NCBI RefSeq assembly: GCF_014873945.1
Contig: NZ_JADBEC010000001.1
Location: forward strand, 496,001 to 560,000
Origin: Rhizobium viscosum
GTDB lineage: Bacteria; Pseudomonadota; Alphaproteobacteria; Rhizobiales; Rhizobiaceae
Direction of reading: 5' to 3'
Length of the DNA stretch: 64,000 nucleotides
Position numbers and translations under genes: made by a program
The notes under the pieces: generated by a model
Databases searched by the model: none
What the model was told of the DNA's origin: nothing
The model's input: the letters and a program-made list of their open reading frames with translations, nothing else
Shown: positions 47,261 to 56,552 of the stretch, one piece after another
How the letters are laid out: each line of letters begins with the position of its first letter
Numbering within the stretch: the first letter of the stretch is position 1

Positions 47261-49392
47261 ATGGTGTCCTTGGCGGCTTCCTTGCGAAGCCAGACCTTGT
47301 TGTCATGGACGGCTGCACCGCCATAGGGCGCCACGGGATCGGCGCCGGTGAGTACGTTGATGCCTTCACCATCGACATGCGCCTTGTTGGGCCAGAGACC
47401 CTCGGCAATCAGCACGCCGGGTTTGACGTCGGTCGTCACGCGGGCGTGGATGCGCAAATCACCGCGCACGTTTCCAATGCGGACGAGATCGCCATTGTCG
47501 ACGCCATTGGCCTCGGCATCAACAGGATTGATCATCACTTCCGGGCGGCCTTCCTTCTGGCGCGACGTCTTGGTTTCCGAGAAACTCGAATTCAGAAAGT
47601 TGCGCGCCGGCGAGGTCGCCAGGCGGAAGGGATGTTCGGGGTCGGCAAGTTCGATGACGTCGACCTGATCCGGGAACGGCGGCAGTTCGGCATAGGGACC
47701 GAGTGCACCGACGGATGCGGGCGGCTTGTTCGGTGAGGCGCCGTTCACCCAGTCCGGCCGAAAGTGGAACTTGCCGTCGGCATGGGCGAAACCATCGAGA
47801 TAATGCGCTTCATCGAAGGCTGGCTGGCGGTCGAACCATTTGTGCTCGAGGAAATGGTCGTAGTCCGGCAGGTTGCTAGCGGCCAGAACGCGATCGACCA
47901 TTTCGCGGGCCGTGAAGCCGAAGCCGGGGCGATCGGCGACGCCAAGGCGTTTTGCCAATTCCTCGATGACGAAGAGGTTGGTGCGCACGGTCGGTGGCGG
48001 CTCAACGAGTTTGGGCCCAAGCAGAATGTGGTTCTGGCCGCCGGCGCGATAGATATCGTCATGCTCGACGAACATGGTGGCGGGAATGACGATATCGGCC
48101 ATTTCGGCCGTCTCGGTCATGAACTGCTCATGCACGGCTACGAAGAGGTCGCCTCGCGCAAAGCCTTGTTTCACCAGCCGCTGTTCCGGGGCGATATTCA
48201 CCGGATTGGTGTTCTGGATCAGCATGGCCGCAACAGGGCCGCGATCGCGCAGCGCCACGGCATCGCCGGTCAGTGCCCGGCCGATCTGTGACTGGTCGAT
48301 CATGCGGATGTCGGCATTCTTCATCGACTTGCCGGTCAGCTCCGCATTGTTCATGCGAAAAATGTCGCTGTTGGAATGGAAGGCGCCACCACCCTCATAT
48401 TGCCAGGAGCCAAGCACGGTGGCGATCGAGGCTGCCGCGTGCATGGCGACCGCGCCGTTGCGCTGGCGCGTGAAGCCATAGCCGAGGCGGAAGAAGGTCT
48501 TCTTGGTGGTGCCGACGAGCTTGGCGAAGGCTTCGATCTCTTCGACTGAAAGACCGGTTATTGCGGCCGCCCATCCCGGCGTCTTTGTCTTCAGATGCGC
48601 TTCGAGACCCGAGGGATCGTCGGCATATTCAGCCATATAGTCGCGGTCGGCATAACCGTCTCGGAAGGCGATGTGCATGACGGCGCAGGCAAGGGCCGCA
48701 TCGGTACCGGGCTTGACGATGAGCGCCATGTCAGCCTGCTTCATCGTCGGATTGTCGTAGATGTCGATGACGACGATCTTGGCGCCGCGCTCCTTGCGCG
48801 ACTTGATCGCGTGGGTCATCACATTGACCTGGGTGGCAACAGCATTGGTGCCCCAGATGACGACGCAATCGGTGCGCGCCATCTCGCGCGGATCGGGGCC
48901 GCGCAGCATGCCGGTCGCCATCGTAAAGCCGGTCCAGGCGGGATTGGTGCAGATCGAGGAGAAGAAGCCGGAATAACGCTTGGCATGGCGCAGGCGCTCG
49001 ATCGAGTCGCGCTGTACCCAGCCCATGGTGCCGGCGTAGAAATAGGGCCAGATCGCCTCACTGCCATCCTTGGCCTCGGCCTTCACGAAGGCTTCGGCAA
49101 TTTCGTCCAGCGCGTCATCCCAGGAAATCTGCTGCCACTGCCCTTCCCCCTTGGCGCCGGTGCGGCGCAGCGGGTGCATGAGACGGTCCGGATGATAGAG
49201 GCGCTCGGCATAACGGGCGACCTTGGCGCAGATGACGCCCGACGTGTAGGAATGGTCGTTCGCGCCCCGGACACGACCGATACGGCCGTCTTCCGTAATA
49301 TCCACCTCCAACGCGCAGGTGGAGGGACAGTCATGCGGACAGGCCGTATGGCCGATCCGGGATTTGGCATGGATGGGGGTCGCAATGTTCAT
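47257..49392 (-). CDS. Molybdopterin-dependent oxidoreductase, single subunit
   Basis: The 711-aa protein belongs to the Mo/W-bis-MGD family. An N-terminal 4Fe-4S motif is present: CPHDCPSTC and GVICAKV. The catalytic domain follows with AWTGFTMATGM and the molybdopterin-contact stretches GTNAVATQVNVM, IQNTNPVNIAP and FVEHDDIYRAGGQNHI; the C-terminal domain has EVMINPVDAEANGV. No signal peptide precedes MNIATPIHAK, so it is cytoplasmic. There is no beta or membrane subunit next to it. The substrate could be formate or an oxyanion or S-oxide; undetermined. ATG 49392 is the likely start. Confidence 0.9.
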   Translation of the reverse strand: MNIATPIHAKSRIGHTACPHDCPSTCALEVDITEDGRIGRVRGANDHSYTSGVICAKVARYAERLYHPDRLMHPLRRTGAKGEGQWQQISWDDALDEIAEAFVKAEAKDGSEAIWPYFYAGTMGWVQRDSIERLRHAKRYSGFFSSICTNPAWTGFTMATGMLRGPDPREMARTDCVVIWGTNAVATQVNVMTHAIKSRKERGAKIVVIDIYDNPTMKQADMALIVKPGTDAALACAVMHIAFRDGYADRDYMAEYADDPSGLEAHLKTKTPGWAAAITGLSVEEIEAFAKLVGTTKKTFFRLGYGFTRQRNGAVAMHAAASIATVLGSWQYEGGGAFHSNSDIFRMNNAELTGKSMKNADIRMIDQSQIGRALTGDAVALRDRGPVAAMLIQNTNPVNIAPEQRLVKQGFARGDLFVAVHEQFMTETAEMADIVIPATMFVEHDDIYRAGGQNHILLGPKLVEPPPTVRTNLFVIEELAKRLGVADRPGFGFTAREMVDRVLAASNLPDYDHFLEHKWFDRQPAFDEAHYLDGFAHADGKFHFRPDWVNGASPNKPPASVGALGPYAELPPFPDQVDVIELADPEHPFRLATSPARNFLNSSFSETKTSRQKEGRPEVMINPVDAEANGVDNGDLVRIGNVRGDLRIHARVTTDVKPGVLIAEGLWPNKAHVDGEGINVLTGADPVAPYGGAAVHDNKVWLRKEAAKDTI

Positions 49393-49475
49393 GCGATTTC
49401 TATATGCCAAGGCTCGACCGCCCAAAAGGCACAAAAACTCCCAATGATCCGAATTCATAGCAGGCATCAGCGAAA

Positions 49476-50345
49476 ATGAACTATCGCCACATCTATCATG
49501 CCGGCAATTTCGCCGATGTCCTGAAGCATGCGGTGCTGGCTCGGCTGGTCCGTTACATGCAGAAGAAGGATGCGGGTTTCCGCGTACTCGACACGCATGC
49601 CGGCATCGGCCTCTATGATCTTTCCTCCGAGGAAGCGCAGAAGACCGGGGAATGGCATGATGGTATCGGCAAGCTCCTGGAAACCGATCTCGGGCCGCAG
49701 GTCTCGGAGCTTCTGGAGCCCTATCTCACCGCCATCCGCGAGCTGAACCCGCAGGGCGGCCTGCGCTTCTATCCCGGCTCGCCCAAACTGGCCCGCATGC
49801 TCTTCCGCCCACAGGACCGGCTTTCGGCGATGGAACTGCATCCGGAGGATTTTATCCGGCTGCACCGCGTCTTCGAAGGCGATCACCATGCGCGCATCAC
49901 CGAGCTCGACGGCTGGCTGGCGCTCGGCGCGCATCTGCCGCCCAAGGAAAAGCGCGGCATCGTGCTCGTCGATCCGCCCTTCGAGGAAGACGGCGAATAT
50001 GAGCGCCTGGTGGATGGTCTTGCCAAGGCCTACCGGCGTTTTCCTGGTGGCACTTACTGCCTCTGGTATCCGTTGAAGAAGGGCGCACCGATCAAGGAAT
50101 TTCACGACGCGCTGCAGGCGACGGAAATCCCGAAGATGCTCTGCGCCGAGCTTGCCGTGCGCAGCGACCGCGAGACGACGGGACTGACGGGCTCCGGCCT
50201 CGTCATCGTCAATCCGCCCTTCACGCTGAAGGACGAGCTGCACCAATTGCTGCCGGCGCTGAAAGACCATCTGGCGCAGGACCGTTTCGCCTCGCAAAAG
50301 GCTTTCTGGCTGCGCGGTGAGACCAAGCCCGCCAAGGCCGATTGA
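49476..50345 (+). CDS. rlmJ: 23S rRNA (adenine(2030)-N6)-methyltransferase RlmJ
   Basis: The 289-aa methyltransferase begins MNYRHIYHAGNFADVLKHAVL, the characteristic RlmJ start. The SAM motif is around LDTHAGIGLYDL, and the catalytic DPPF motif is in GIVLVDPPFEEDGEY. It methylates A2030 of 23S rRNA in E. coli. It diverges from the molybdopterin oxidoreductase with an 83-base gap. Length is typical. Confidence 0.94.
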   Translation: MNYRHIYHAGNFADVLKHAVLARLVRYMQKKDAGFRVLDTHAGIGLYDLSSEEAQKTGEWHDGIGKLLETDLGPQVSELLEPYLTAIRELNPQGGLRFYPGSPKLARMLFRPQDRLSAMELHPEDFIRLHRVFEGDHHARITELDGWLALGAHLPPKEKRGIVLVDPPFEEDGEYERLVDGLAKAYRRFPGGTYCLWYPLKKGAPIKEFHDALQATEIPKMLCAELAVRSDRETTGLTGSGLVIVNPPFTLKDELHQLLPALKDHLAQDRFASQKAFWLRGETKPAKAD

Positions 50346-50402
50346 CCGACTCTCGGTGCTCGGGGATAGTCCGGCGCCATCAGCATATCCAAAAGGTGCC
50401 CC

Positions 50403-50999
50403 ATGAAGCTTCTCTGCTCCCCGACCTCCCCTTTCTCCAGCAAGGTGCGCATGGCTTCGCGCCATCTCGGCCTGGAGACAACGGAAATCCGGGTCGATAC
50501 GAATGCGGGACCGGCGATCCTCGTGGACAACAACCCGCTCGGCAAGATCCCGACGCTGCTGACGGACGATGGTGTTTCCATATTCGACAGCATCGCCATC
50601 ATGCATTATTTCGACCGGCTCAAGAAGGGCGCGCTCTATCCTTCCAAGAAGGGCAAGCGTACCGACGCCGAAGTGCTGGAAGCGCTGTGCGACGGCGTTT
50701 GCGACTGCCTGCTGGCGATCGTCTACGAACGCCGTTTCCGCGACGAAGAAAAGGTGCATCAGCCCTGGATCGACCGGCAGTGGAAGAAGGTCGAGACCGC
50801 GCTGAACTATCTGGCCGCCAATACACCGAAGCTCGGCAAGAAGCTGCATGGCGGGCATTTCGCGCTCGCCGCCACGATCGGCTATCTCGACCTGCGCTTC
50901 AAGGGCCAGTGGGAAGAAGACCATGCCGAGTTGATCGGCTGGCTGCGGGAATTCGAGAAGAAGTTTGACGGCTACGAGCAGTTGAAGCCGCAAATCTGA
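50403..50999 (+). CDS. Glutathione S-transferase family protein
   Basis: The 198-aa protein has an N-terminal thioredoxin fold (MKLLCSPTSPFSSKVRMASRH; the Ser in SPFSS is the probable glutathione-activating residue), the GSH contact DSIAIMHYFD and an all-helical C-terminal domain. Substrate unknown. It follows rlmJ by about 57 bases on the same strand, with a shared terminator after it. Confidence 0.9.
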   Translation: MKLLCSPTSPFSSKVRMASRHLGLETTEIRVDTNAGPAILVDNNPLGKIPTLLTDDGVSIFDSIAIMHYFDRLKKGALYPSKKGKRTDAEVLEALCDGVCDCLLAIVYERRFRDEEKVHQPWIDRQWKKVETALNYLAANTPKLGKKLHGGHFALAATIGYLDLRFKGQWEEDHAELIGWLREFEKKFDGYEQLKPQI

Positions 51000-51024
51000 G
51001 CGATTTGAAACTGGTGAAGACAAC

Positions 51025-51055
51025 AAAAAAGCCGGGCACGAAGCCCGGCTTTTCT
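51025..51055. terminator. Bidirectional terminator, GST gene / ropB-like gene
   Basis: AAAAAAGCCGGGC, loop ACGAA, GCCCGGCTTTTCT between the convergent genes ending at 50999 and 51076. Stem of eight GC-rich pairs with runs on both sides. Confidence 0.93.
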
Positions 51056-51075
51056 CATGTTCGCTGCAATTCGGA

Positions 51076-51708
51076 TCAGAACTTGACGCCGATACCGACC
51101 TTGACGCTGTTTTCGTCGAAGCCGCGCGAAACGCTACCGGAATCGAGGTTGTAGTCCTTGTCCTGATAGTCGGTGTAGCGGTATTCGAGACGCGTCGTGA
51201 TGTTGTTGGTCACGAAGGCTTCGACACCGGCGCCGACCGTATAGCCGTAAGCGGTCTTGCTGTCGGAAGACGTGCCGTCGGAAACCTTGGTGTTGGCGAG
51301 CGCCAGACCTGCCGTACCATAAAGCAGGAAGGGGTTCAGGTCATAACCGACGCGGCCGCGGACGGAGCCATTCCAGCCGGTCTTGTTCTTGATGCCGTCC
51401 TGAGTGACGTCCGCATCGCCGTAACCGAGATCGGCTTCAGCACCGTAAACGATCTGGCCCTGCTGGAAATTGTAGCCGGTGAAGAGCTGACCGCCCCAAT
51501 CATAGGTGTCGCGGTTGGAACCGAAGCTGCCCGCATTGTAGGTCGCGGCGCCACCGAGGTAGAAGCCCTGCCAGTTGTTGACCGGAGCCGGGGTTTCCTC
51601 AGCGACCGGTGCCTGCGGGACCTGGTCCACGGCATCAGCTGCCTGTGCGACCGAGAAACCGCCAACGGCAAGAGCGGAAGCCATGAGGCCAGCAAAGAGT
51701 ATACGCAT
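51076..51708 (-). CDS. Outer-membrane beta-barrel protein (RopB/Omp25-like)
   Basis: The 210-aa protein starts with a Sec signal peptide (MRILFAGLMASALAVGGFS to AQA) and a proline-rich linker. The barrel has alternating strands such as WQGFYLGGAATYN, TAYGYTVGAGVEAFV and ITTRLEYRYTDY, and ends in a terminal Phe (VGIGVKF), the outer-membrane insertion signal. It resembles the Brucella Omp25 / Rhizobium RopB family. The exact paralogue is not decided, so no symbol is given. Confidence 0.87.
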   Translation of the reverse strand: MRILFAGLMASALAVGGFSVAQAADAVDQVPQAPVAEETPAPVNNWQGFYLGGAATYNAGSFGSNRDTYDWGGQLFTGYNFQQGQIVYGAEADLGYGDADVTQDGIKNKTGWNGSVRGRVGYDLNPFLLYGTAGLALANTKVSDGTSSDSKTAYGYTVGAGVEAFVTNNITTRLEYRYTDYQDKDYNLDSGSVSRGFDENSVKVGIGVKF

Positions 51709-52071
51709 ACTTGTCTCCTTTCAGTCCCGCGCGCCCGTCAACTCAAATTCGGCGAAGCATCCACGGGGGATTACTAAATGTCCCTTCCGGTTCGAGAGTG
51801 AAATTGGAATGCAAATGCGGATTTGAAAGAGCCAAATTGTGATATCATTGTGGCTCCGCGGCGGCAGAAATTCGATGTTGCTTGGTTGCAACATACCGTT
51901 TATTAAGGATAATAATCAGTTAAACTTACAATACTTATTTTAATAAATCGCGATTGCAAATAATACATAGAATATCTGGACCGCACAGGCAATGCTTTCG
52001 GCCTATTTATATAATCAGAGCCTGCCCTTATATAGTCAGCAAACGGACTCGCAGGACCAGAAGGCAGCATC
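51709..52071. other. AT-rich divergent region, ropB-like gene / SDR gene
   Basis: The 363-base gap is AT-rich between about 51830 and 52030, unlike the rest of the window. It contains an inverted repeat GAGCCA ... TGGCTC at 51829-51856 with TGATATCA inside the loop, about 120 bases upstream of the outer-membrane protein gene. No ORF or RNA gene is seen. It presumably carries promoters of both divergent genes, plus an upstream control site. Confidence 0.45.
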
Positions 52072-52839
52072 TTGACCCAGAAAAGACTTCGTGCGGCGCT
52101 TGTGACGGGTGCCGCCAAAAGAATAGGCCGGGCGATTGCCGAAGACCTTGTTGCTGATGGATTTTCGGTCGCAATCCATGCCAACGGCTCGCTCGCCGAG
52201 GCTGAGGATTTTGTGGCGGAATTGCGGCAAAGGGGCCATAAGGCGGTTGCGATCAAGGCCGATCTCGCCAAAATCGATGAGACCGAAGGGCTTGTCGGGA
52301 AGGCTTGCGAGACGCTCGGCCCGATCGATCTTCTCGTCAACAATGCGTCGATTTTTCTCGAGGATTCGCTCCGCAAATTCGATGCGCAGGTGTGGGACGA
52401 GCATTTCGCCGTCCATGTCCGCGCGCCTTCGATACTCGCCGCCAAATTCGCCGAACAGTTGCCGGAAACGGCCGAGGGGCTCGTCGTCAACATTATCGAC
52501 CAGCGTGTCTGGGCACTGCGGCCGAGCTTCTATTCCTATACCCTGTCTAAATCGGCGCTGTGGACGGCGACGCAGACGATGGCGCAGGCGCTCGCGCCAC
52601 GCATCCGCGTCAACGCAATCGGTCCCGGCCCGTCGATTCCGAGCGAGCGGCAATTGCAGGAAGACTTCCAAGCGCAGGTTTCAGCCCTTATCTTGAAGCG
52701 AGGACCTGAGCTCAAGGAATTTGGCAGAACGATTCGTTTTCTGTTCGAGACCCCTTCGATCACGGGTCAGATGATTGCACTCGACGGCGGCCAGCATCTC
52801 GCGTGGCAGACGCCTGATGTGCTGGAGATCAAGGAATGA
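52072..52839 (+). CDS. Short-chain dehydrogenase/reductase
   Basis: The 255-aa SDR has the NAD(P) motif [18 protein letters not shown] after the fourth strand, and the catalytic YTLSK (Tyr and Lys). The basic residues after the Gly motif (KRIG) favour NADPH, as in pteridine reductases; members near this are annotated as FolM-like. It uses TTG 52072 with AGAAGG eight bases before. Its stop overlaps the uvrC start by four bases (ATGA), so the two are coupled. Confidence 0.87.
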   Translation: MTQKRLRAALVTGAAKRIGRAIAEDLVADGFSVAIHANGSLAEAEDFVAELRQRGHKAVAIKADLAKIDETEGLVGKACETLGPIDLLVNNASIFLEDSLRKFDAQVWDEHFAVHVRAPSILAAKFAEQLPETAEGLVVNIIDQRVWALRPSFYSYTLSKSALWTATQTMAQALAPRIRVNAIGPGPSIPSERQLQEDFQAQVSALILKRGPELKEFGRTIRFLFETPSITGQMIALDGGQHLAWQTPDVLEIKE

Positions 52840-54878
52840 ATGCCAAGAAGCTGCCCGATGGCGGTGTTCTTTATGATGAGACCGACGAAAACGACGACGA
52901 TATCATCGAGGTGGAAGGTGATGCTTCCGCTTCGCCGATTTCTGCAGCGGTCGACTGGAATGCCGGCAGCGTCAACGAAACCGGCCTTGTCGGCGCCGAT
53001 CTGATCGCCGAATTCGTCAAGCGCTTGCCGAACAGCCCCGGTGTCTACCGCATGTTCAACGAGGCAGGTGACGTGCTCTATGTCGGCAAGGCCCGCAGCC
53101 TGAAGAAGCGCGTCGGCAACTACGCGATGGGTCGCGTGCATTCCAACCGCATCGCCCAGATGGTGCGTCAGACCGCCAACATGGAATTCGTCACGACGCG
53201 GACGGAGACCGAGGCGCTGCTCTTGGAAGCGAATCTGATCAAGCGCTTGCGGCCGCGCTTTAACGTGCTGCTGCGCGACGACAAGTCGTTTCCCTATATC
53301 CTGATAACAGGCGATCACCGCGCCCCCGCCATCTTCAAGCATCGCGGTGCGCGCGCCCGCAAGGGCGACTATTTCGGTCCCTTCGCCTCAGCCGGTGCCG
53401 TTGGCCGCACGATCAATTCGCTGCAACGCGCCTTCCTGATCCGCACCTGTACCGACAGCGTCTTCGAGACACGCACCCGGCCCTGCCTGCTCTACCAGAT
53501 CAAGCGCTGTTCCGGGCCCTGCACGCATGAGGTCAGCGACGAGGGCTATGCGGAGCTCGTGCAGGAGGCCAAGGACTTTCTTTCCGGCAAGAGCCAGAAG
53601 GTGAAGGAGCACATGGCGGAGGCGATGAACGCTGCCGCCGAGGACCTGGATTTCGAGCGCGCCGCGATCTATCGCGACCGTCTTGCCGCGCTCTCGCATG
53701 TGCAGAGCCACCAGGGCATCAACCCGGCGGGCGTCGAGGAGGCCGATGTCTTTGCCATCCATCACGAAGGCGGGATTTCCTGCATCCAGGTGTTCTTCTT
53801 CCGCACGGGACAGAACTGGGGCAACCGCGCCTATTTCCCGAAGGCCGATCCGCAACTGTCAGGCGCCGAGGTGCTGAACGCCTTCCTCGCGCAATTCTAC
53901 GACGACAAGCCGGTGCCGCGGCAGATCATGCTGTCGGAAACGGTCGAGGAACTGGAACTGCTGGCTGCCGCCTTGGGCGAAAAGGCCGGGCACAAGGTTT
54001 CGATCCTCATTCCGCAGCGCGGTGAAAAGCGCGACCTCGTCGAGCATGTCATCGCCAATGCCCGCGAGGCGCATGGCCGCAAGCTTGCTGAAACGGCTTC
54101 GCAATCACGGCTGCTGGAAGGCTTCAAGGACACGTTCGGCCTGCCCTATGTCCCGCAGCGCGTCGAGATCTACGACAACTCGCATATCATGGGCACGAAT
54201 GCGGTCGGCGGCATGGTGGTCGCCGGGCCGGAAGGCTTCGTGAAAAACCAGTATCGCAAGTTCAACATCAAATCGACCGAGATCACGCCGGGCGACGACT
54301 TCGGCATGATGCGCGAAGTGATGACCCGGCGTTTCTCGCGTCTGCTGAAAGAAGAAGGCATTCCGGATCGCAGCGCGCAGATTTCGGCTGCCGATGTCGC
54401 CGACATGCCCTTCCCCGCTTGGCCGGACGTGATCCTGATCGACGGAGGTCAGGGACAGATGACGGCTGTGCGCGCCATTCTGGACGAACTCGGCATTACC
54501 GACAGCGTGATCGCCATCGGCGTGGCAAAGGGTGTGGACCGCGAGGCCGGCCGCGAGCGTTTCTTCGCACCCGGCAAGGGAAGCTTCACACTGCCGCCAC
54601 GCGATCCGGTTCTCTATTTCATCCAGCGCATGCGCGACGAGGCGCACCGTTTCGCGATCGGCTCGCATCGGGCACGGCGCAAGAAGGAAATGGTCAAGAA
54701 CCCGCTCGACGAGATCGGCGGCATCGGGCCTTCACGCAAAAGAGCATTGCTGCAGCATTTCGGAACGGCGAAGGCGGTGTCGCGCGCTGCCCTTTCCGAT
54801 CTCATGGCGGTGGAAGGAATTTCGGAGACCGTCGCAAAGCAGGTCTACAATCATTTTCACGACGACGCCGCGAAATAA
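52836..54878 (+). CDS. uvrC: Excinuclease ABC subunit C
   Basis: UvrC makes the two incisions in nucleotide excision repair. The 680-aa protein has the GIY-YIG nuclease ([20 protein letters not shown], about residues 68-87), a UVR motif around [17 protein letters not shown], the RNase H-like endonuclease ([23 protein letters not shown]) and C-terminal helix-hairpin-helix pairs ending KQVYNHFH. A low-complexity acidic N-terminal extension of about 50 residues is typical of alphaproteobacteria. It is coupled to the upstream SDR and followed by pgsA. Confidence 0.96.
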   Translation: MNAKKLPDGGVLYDETDENDDDIIEVEGDASASPISAAVDWNAGSVNETGLVGADLIAEFVKRLPNSPGVYRMFNEAGDVLYVGKARSLKKRVGNYAMGRVHSNRIAQMVRQTANMEFVTTRTETEALLLEANLIKRLRPRFNVLLRDDKSFPYILITGDHRAPAIFKHRGARARKGDYFGPFASAGAVGRTINSLQRAFLIRTCTDSVFETRTRPCLLYQIKRCSGPCTHEVSDEGYAELVQEAKDFLSGKSQKVKEHMAEAMNAAAEDLDFERAAIYRDRLAALSHVQSHQGINPAGVEEADVFAIHHEGGISCIQVFFFRTGQNWGNRAYFPKADPQLSGAEVLNAFLAQFYDDKPVPRQIMLSETVEELELLAAALGEKAGHKVSILIPQRGEKRDLVEHVIANAREAHGRKLAETASQSRLLEGFKDTFGLPYVPQRVEIYDNSHIMGTNAVGGMVVAGPEGFVKNQYRKFNIKSTEITPGDDFGMMREVMTRRFSRLLKEEGIPDRSAQISAADVADMPFPAWPDVILIDGGQGQMTAVRAILDELGITDSVIAIGVAKGVDREAGRERFFAPGKGSFTLPPRDPVLYFIQRMRDEAHRFAIGSHRARRKKEMVKNPLDEIGGIGPSRKRALLQHFGTAKAVSRAALSDLMAVEGISETVAKQVYNHFHDDAAK

Positions 54879-54987
54879 GCGGCGCCGGTCGCAAATTCCA
54901 CGCAAAGGCAGCGAAAAAACAGAAAGAATGTTGACGGTCGAGGGCCAAAGCCGTCATCTACCGCCGCATTATCAAAGAGAACCGCTC

Positions 54988-55578
54988 ATGGCATCGCGTG
55001 CGTATAACATCCCCAATCTCCTCACCTACGGCCGCATCCTGGCGGTGCCGCTGATCGTCGTCTGCTTCTTCATCGAGGGACGGCTCAGCAGCAGCGACAC
55101 GGCGCGCTGGGTGGCACTCTGGATTTTCATCATCGCCTCGATCACCGATTTCCTCGACGGCTACCTCGCGCGAATCTGGAACCAGACCTCGAATATCGGC
55201 CGCATGCTGGACCCGATTGCCGACAAACTGCTGGTTTCCGCCATCCTGCTTCTGGTCGCAGCCGATGGCACGATCGCCGGCTGGTCGCTCTGGGCGGCAA
55301 TCATCATTCTCTGCCGCGAAATCCTGGTTTCGGGGCTGCGCGAATATCTGGCCGCGCTGAAGGTCAGCGTCCCGGTAACGCGCATTGCCAAATGGAAGAC
55401 GACGCTGCAACTCGTCGCCATCGCCTTCCTGCTTGCCGGGCCCGCGGGCGACACCATCTTCCCCTATACGACCTGGACGGGGATCGCGCTCCTCTGGATC
55501 GCCGCACTTCTGACGATCTATACCGGCTACGATTATTTCCGCGCCGGGTTGAAACATGTGGTGGATGACGAAGAATGA
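54988..55578 (+). CDS. pgsA: CDP-diacylglycerol--glycerol-3-phosphate 3-phosphatidyltransferase
   Basis: PgsA makes phosphatidylglycerol phosphate at the membrane. The 196-aa protein has several transmembrane segments and the CDP-alcohol phosphatidyltransferase motif D-G-x2-A-R-x8-G-x3-D-x3-D in TDFLDGYLARIWNQTSNIG and RMLDPIAD. NIPNLLTYGRILAVP is the usual N-terminus. It is followed by moaD with a four-base overlap, the common uvrC-pgsA-moaD order. Confidence 0.95.
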   Translation: MASRAYNIPNLLTYGRILAVPLIVVCFFIEGRLSSSDTARWVALWIFIIASITDFLDGYLARIWNQTSNIGRMLDPIADKLLVSAILLLVAADGTIAGWSLWAAIIILCREILVSGLREYLAALKVSVPVTRIAKWKTTLQLVAIAFLLAGPAGDTIFPYTTWTGIALLWIAALLTIYTGYDYFRAGLKHVVDDEE

Positions 55579-55829
55579 CACGGCTTGTCTATTTCGCCTG
55601 GGTGCGCGAACGCATCGGCAAAGGTGAGGAGGAGATTGATCTCCCCGCTTCCGTCGTCAGCGTTGCCGATCTTCTGAATCATTTGAAGGGCCTGGGCGAA
55701 GAATATGAGATGGCCCTTCAATATCACGATGTGATCCGGGTGGCGATTGACCAGGAGCATGTGGAGCATGACGAGCCGATCGGCGGAGCGCGGGAGATCG
55801 GTATTTTCCCGCCGATGACAGGTGGCTGA
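55575..55829 (+). CDS. moaD: Molybdopterin synthase small subunit MoaD
   Basis: The 84-aa ubiquitin-like protein ends in the essential Gly-Gly (IFPPMTGG), which is thiocarboxylated to donate sulfur to precursor Z. It overlaps pgsA by four bases. moaE is downstream, separated by 261 bases that contain a palindromic repeat copy. Confidence 0.95.
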   Translation: MTRLVYFAWVRERIGKGEEEIDLPASVVSVADLLNHLKGLGEEYEMALQYHDVIRVAIDQEHVEHDEPIGGAREIGIFPPMTGG

Positions 55830-55853
55830 GACAGTGATAGTGGTGCCGTGCGG

Positions 55854-56030
55854 CTACCCCCCTCTGTCCTGCCGGACATCTCCCCCACAAGGAGGGAGAT
55901 TGGCTGGGAGCACGAACTTCCCCAAGCAATCAGCGTCGCAGCCCGGCAAAACTGTAGATGGGCACGATGGTCAAGCCGCTCGTAATCTCCCTCCTTGTGG
56001 GGGAGATGTCCGGCAGGGCAGAGGGGGGTT
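55854..56030. repeat. RIME-like palindromic interspersed repeat, copy between moaD and moaE
   Basis: A 177-bp element whose left end (ctacccccctctgtcctgcc) and right end (reverse complement ccaacccccctctgccctgc) are inverted repeats of about 50 bp, with arms containing tctcccccaca / tgtgggggaga hairpins. The middle differs from the ribD copy (12879-13060), but the arms are close. It separates moaD from moaE, so it may affect their joint transcript. Confidence 0.88.
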
Positions 56031-56090
56031 GGCGCGGCACGCGCTCTCCATAGCCTCCGCTACCGCATCAAAGCAGTTGGGGATGTTGTC

Positions 56091-56552
56091 ATGACCATCA
56101 TCCCGACCATCCGCGTCCAGCGCGAGGATTTCGATCTGCAGGCGGAAGTCGACCGGCTCTCCAAGGGTAAGCCCGACATCGGCGCGGTCGTGACCTTCTC
56201 CGGCCTCTGCCGCGATGAGGGCGGCACACTTTCTGCGCTCGAACTCGAACATTATCCGGGCATGGCCGAGGCGGAGATGACCCGTATCGGCGAACTCGCC
56301 ATAGAACGGTTCGGGCTCAAGGGTCTCACCGCCATCCATCGCTACGGCAAAATCGTAGCCGGCGAGAATATAGTGCTGGTCGTCGCTGCCGCGCCGCATC
56401 GGCAGGCGGCCTTCGATGGTGCGAACTTCGTCATGGATTTCCTCAAAACATCCGCCCCCTTCTGGAAGAAGGAGCATCACAAGGGTGGGCATGCCGGCGA
56501 CTGGATCGCGGCAAAGGACGCAGACGACACAGCGCGTGACCGCTGGAAATAA
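56091..56552 (+). CDS. moaE: Molybdopterin synthase catalytic subunit MoaE
   Basis: The 153-aa protein carries the MoaE pattern: GAVVTFSGLCRDEGG, EHYPGMAEAEM and IHRYGKIVAGENIVLVVAAAPHR, and the C-terminal KTSAPFWKKE with the active-site Lys pair. ATG 56091 is the family start; the frame is open upstream only through the repeat. It converges on the orphan permease gene, whose stop abuts at 56553. MoaD/MoaE supply molybdopterin for enzymes such as the oxidoreductase at 47257-49392. Confidence 0.94.
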   Translation: MTIIPTIRVQREDFDLQAEVDRLSKGKPDIGAVVTFSGLCRDEGGTLSALELEHYPGMAEAEMTRIGELAIERFGLKGLTAIHRYGKIVAGENIVLVVAAAPHRQAAFDGANFVMDFLKTSAPFWKKEHHKGGHAGDWIAAKDADDTARDRWK

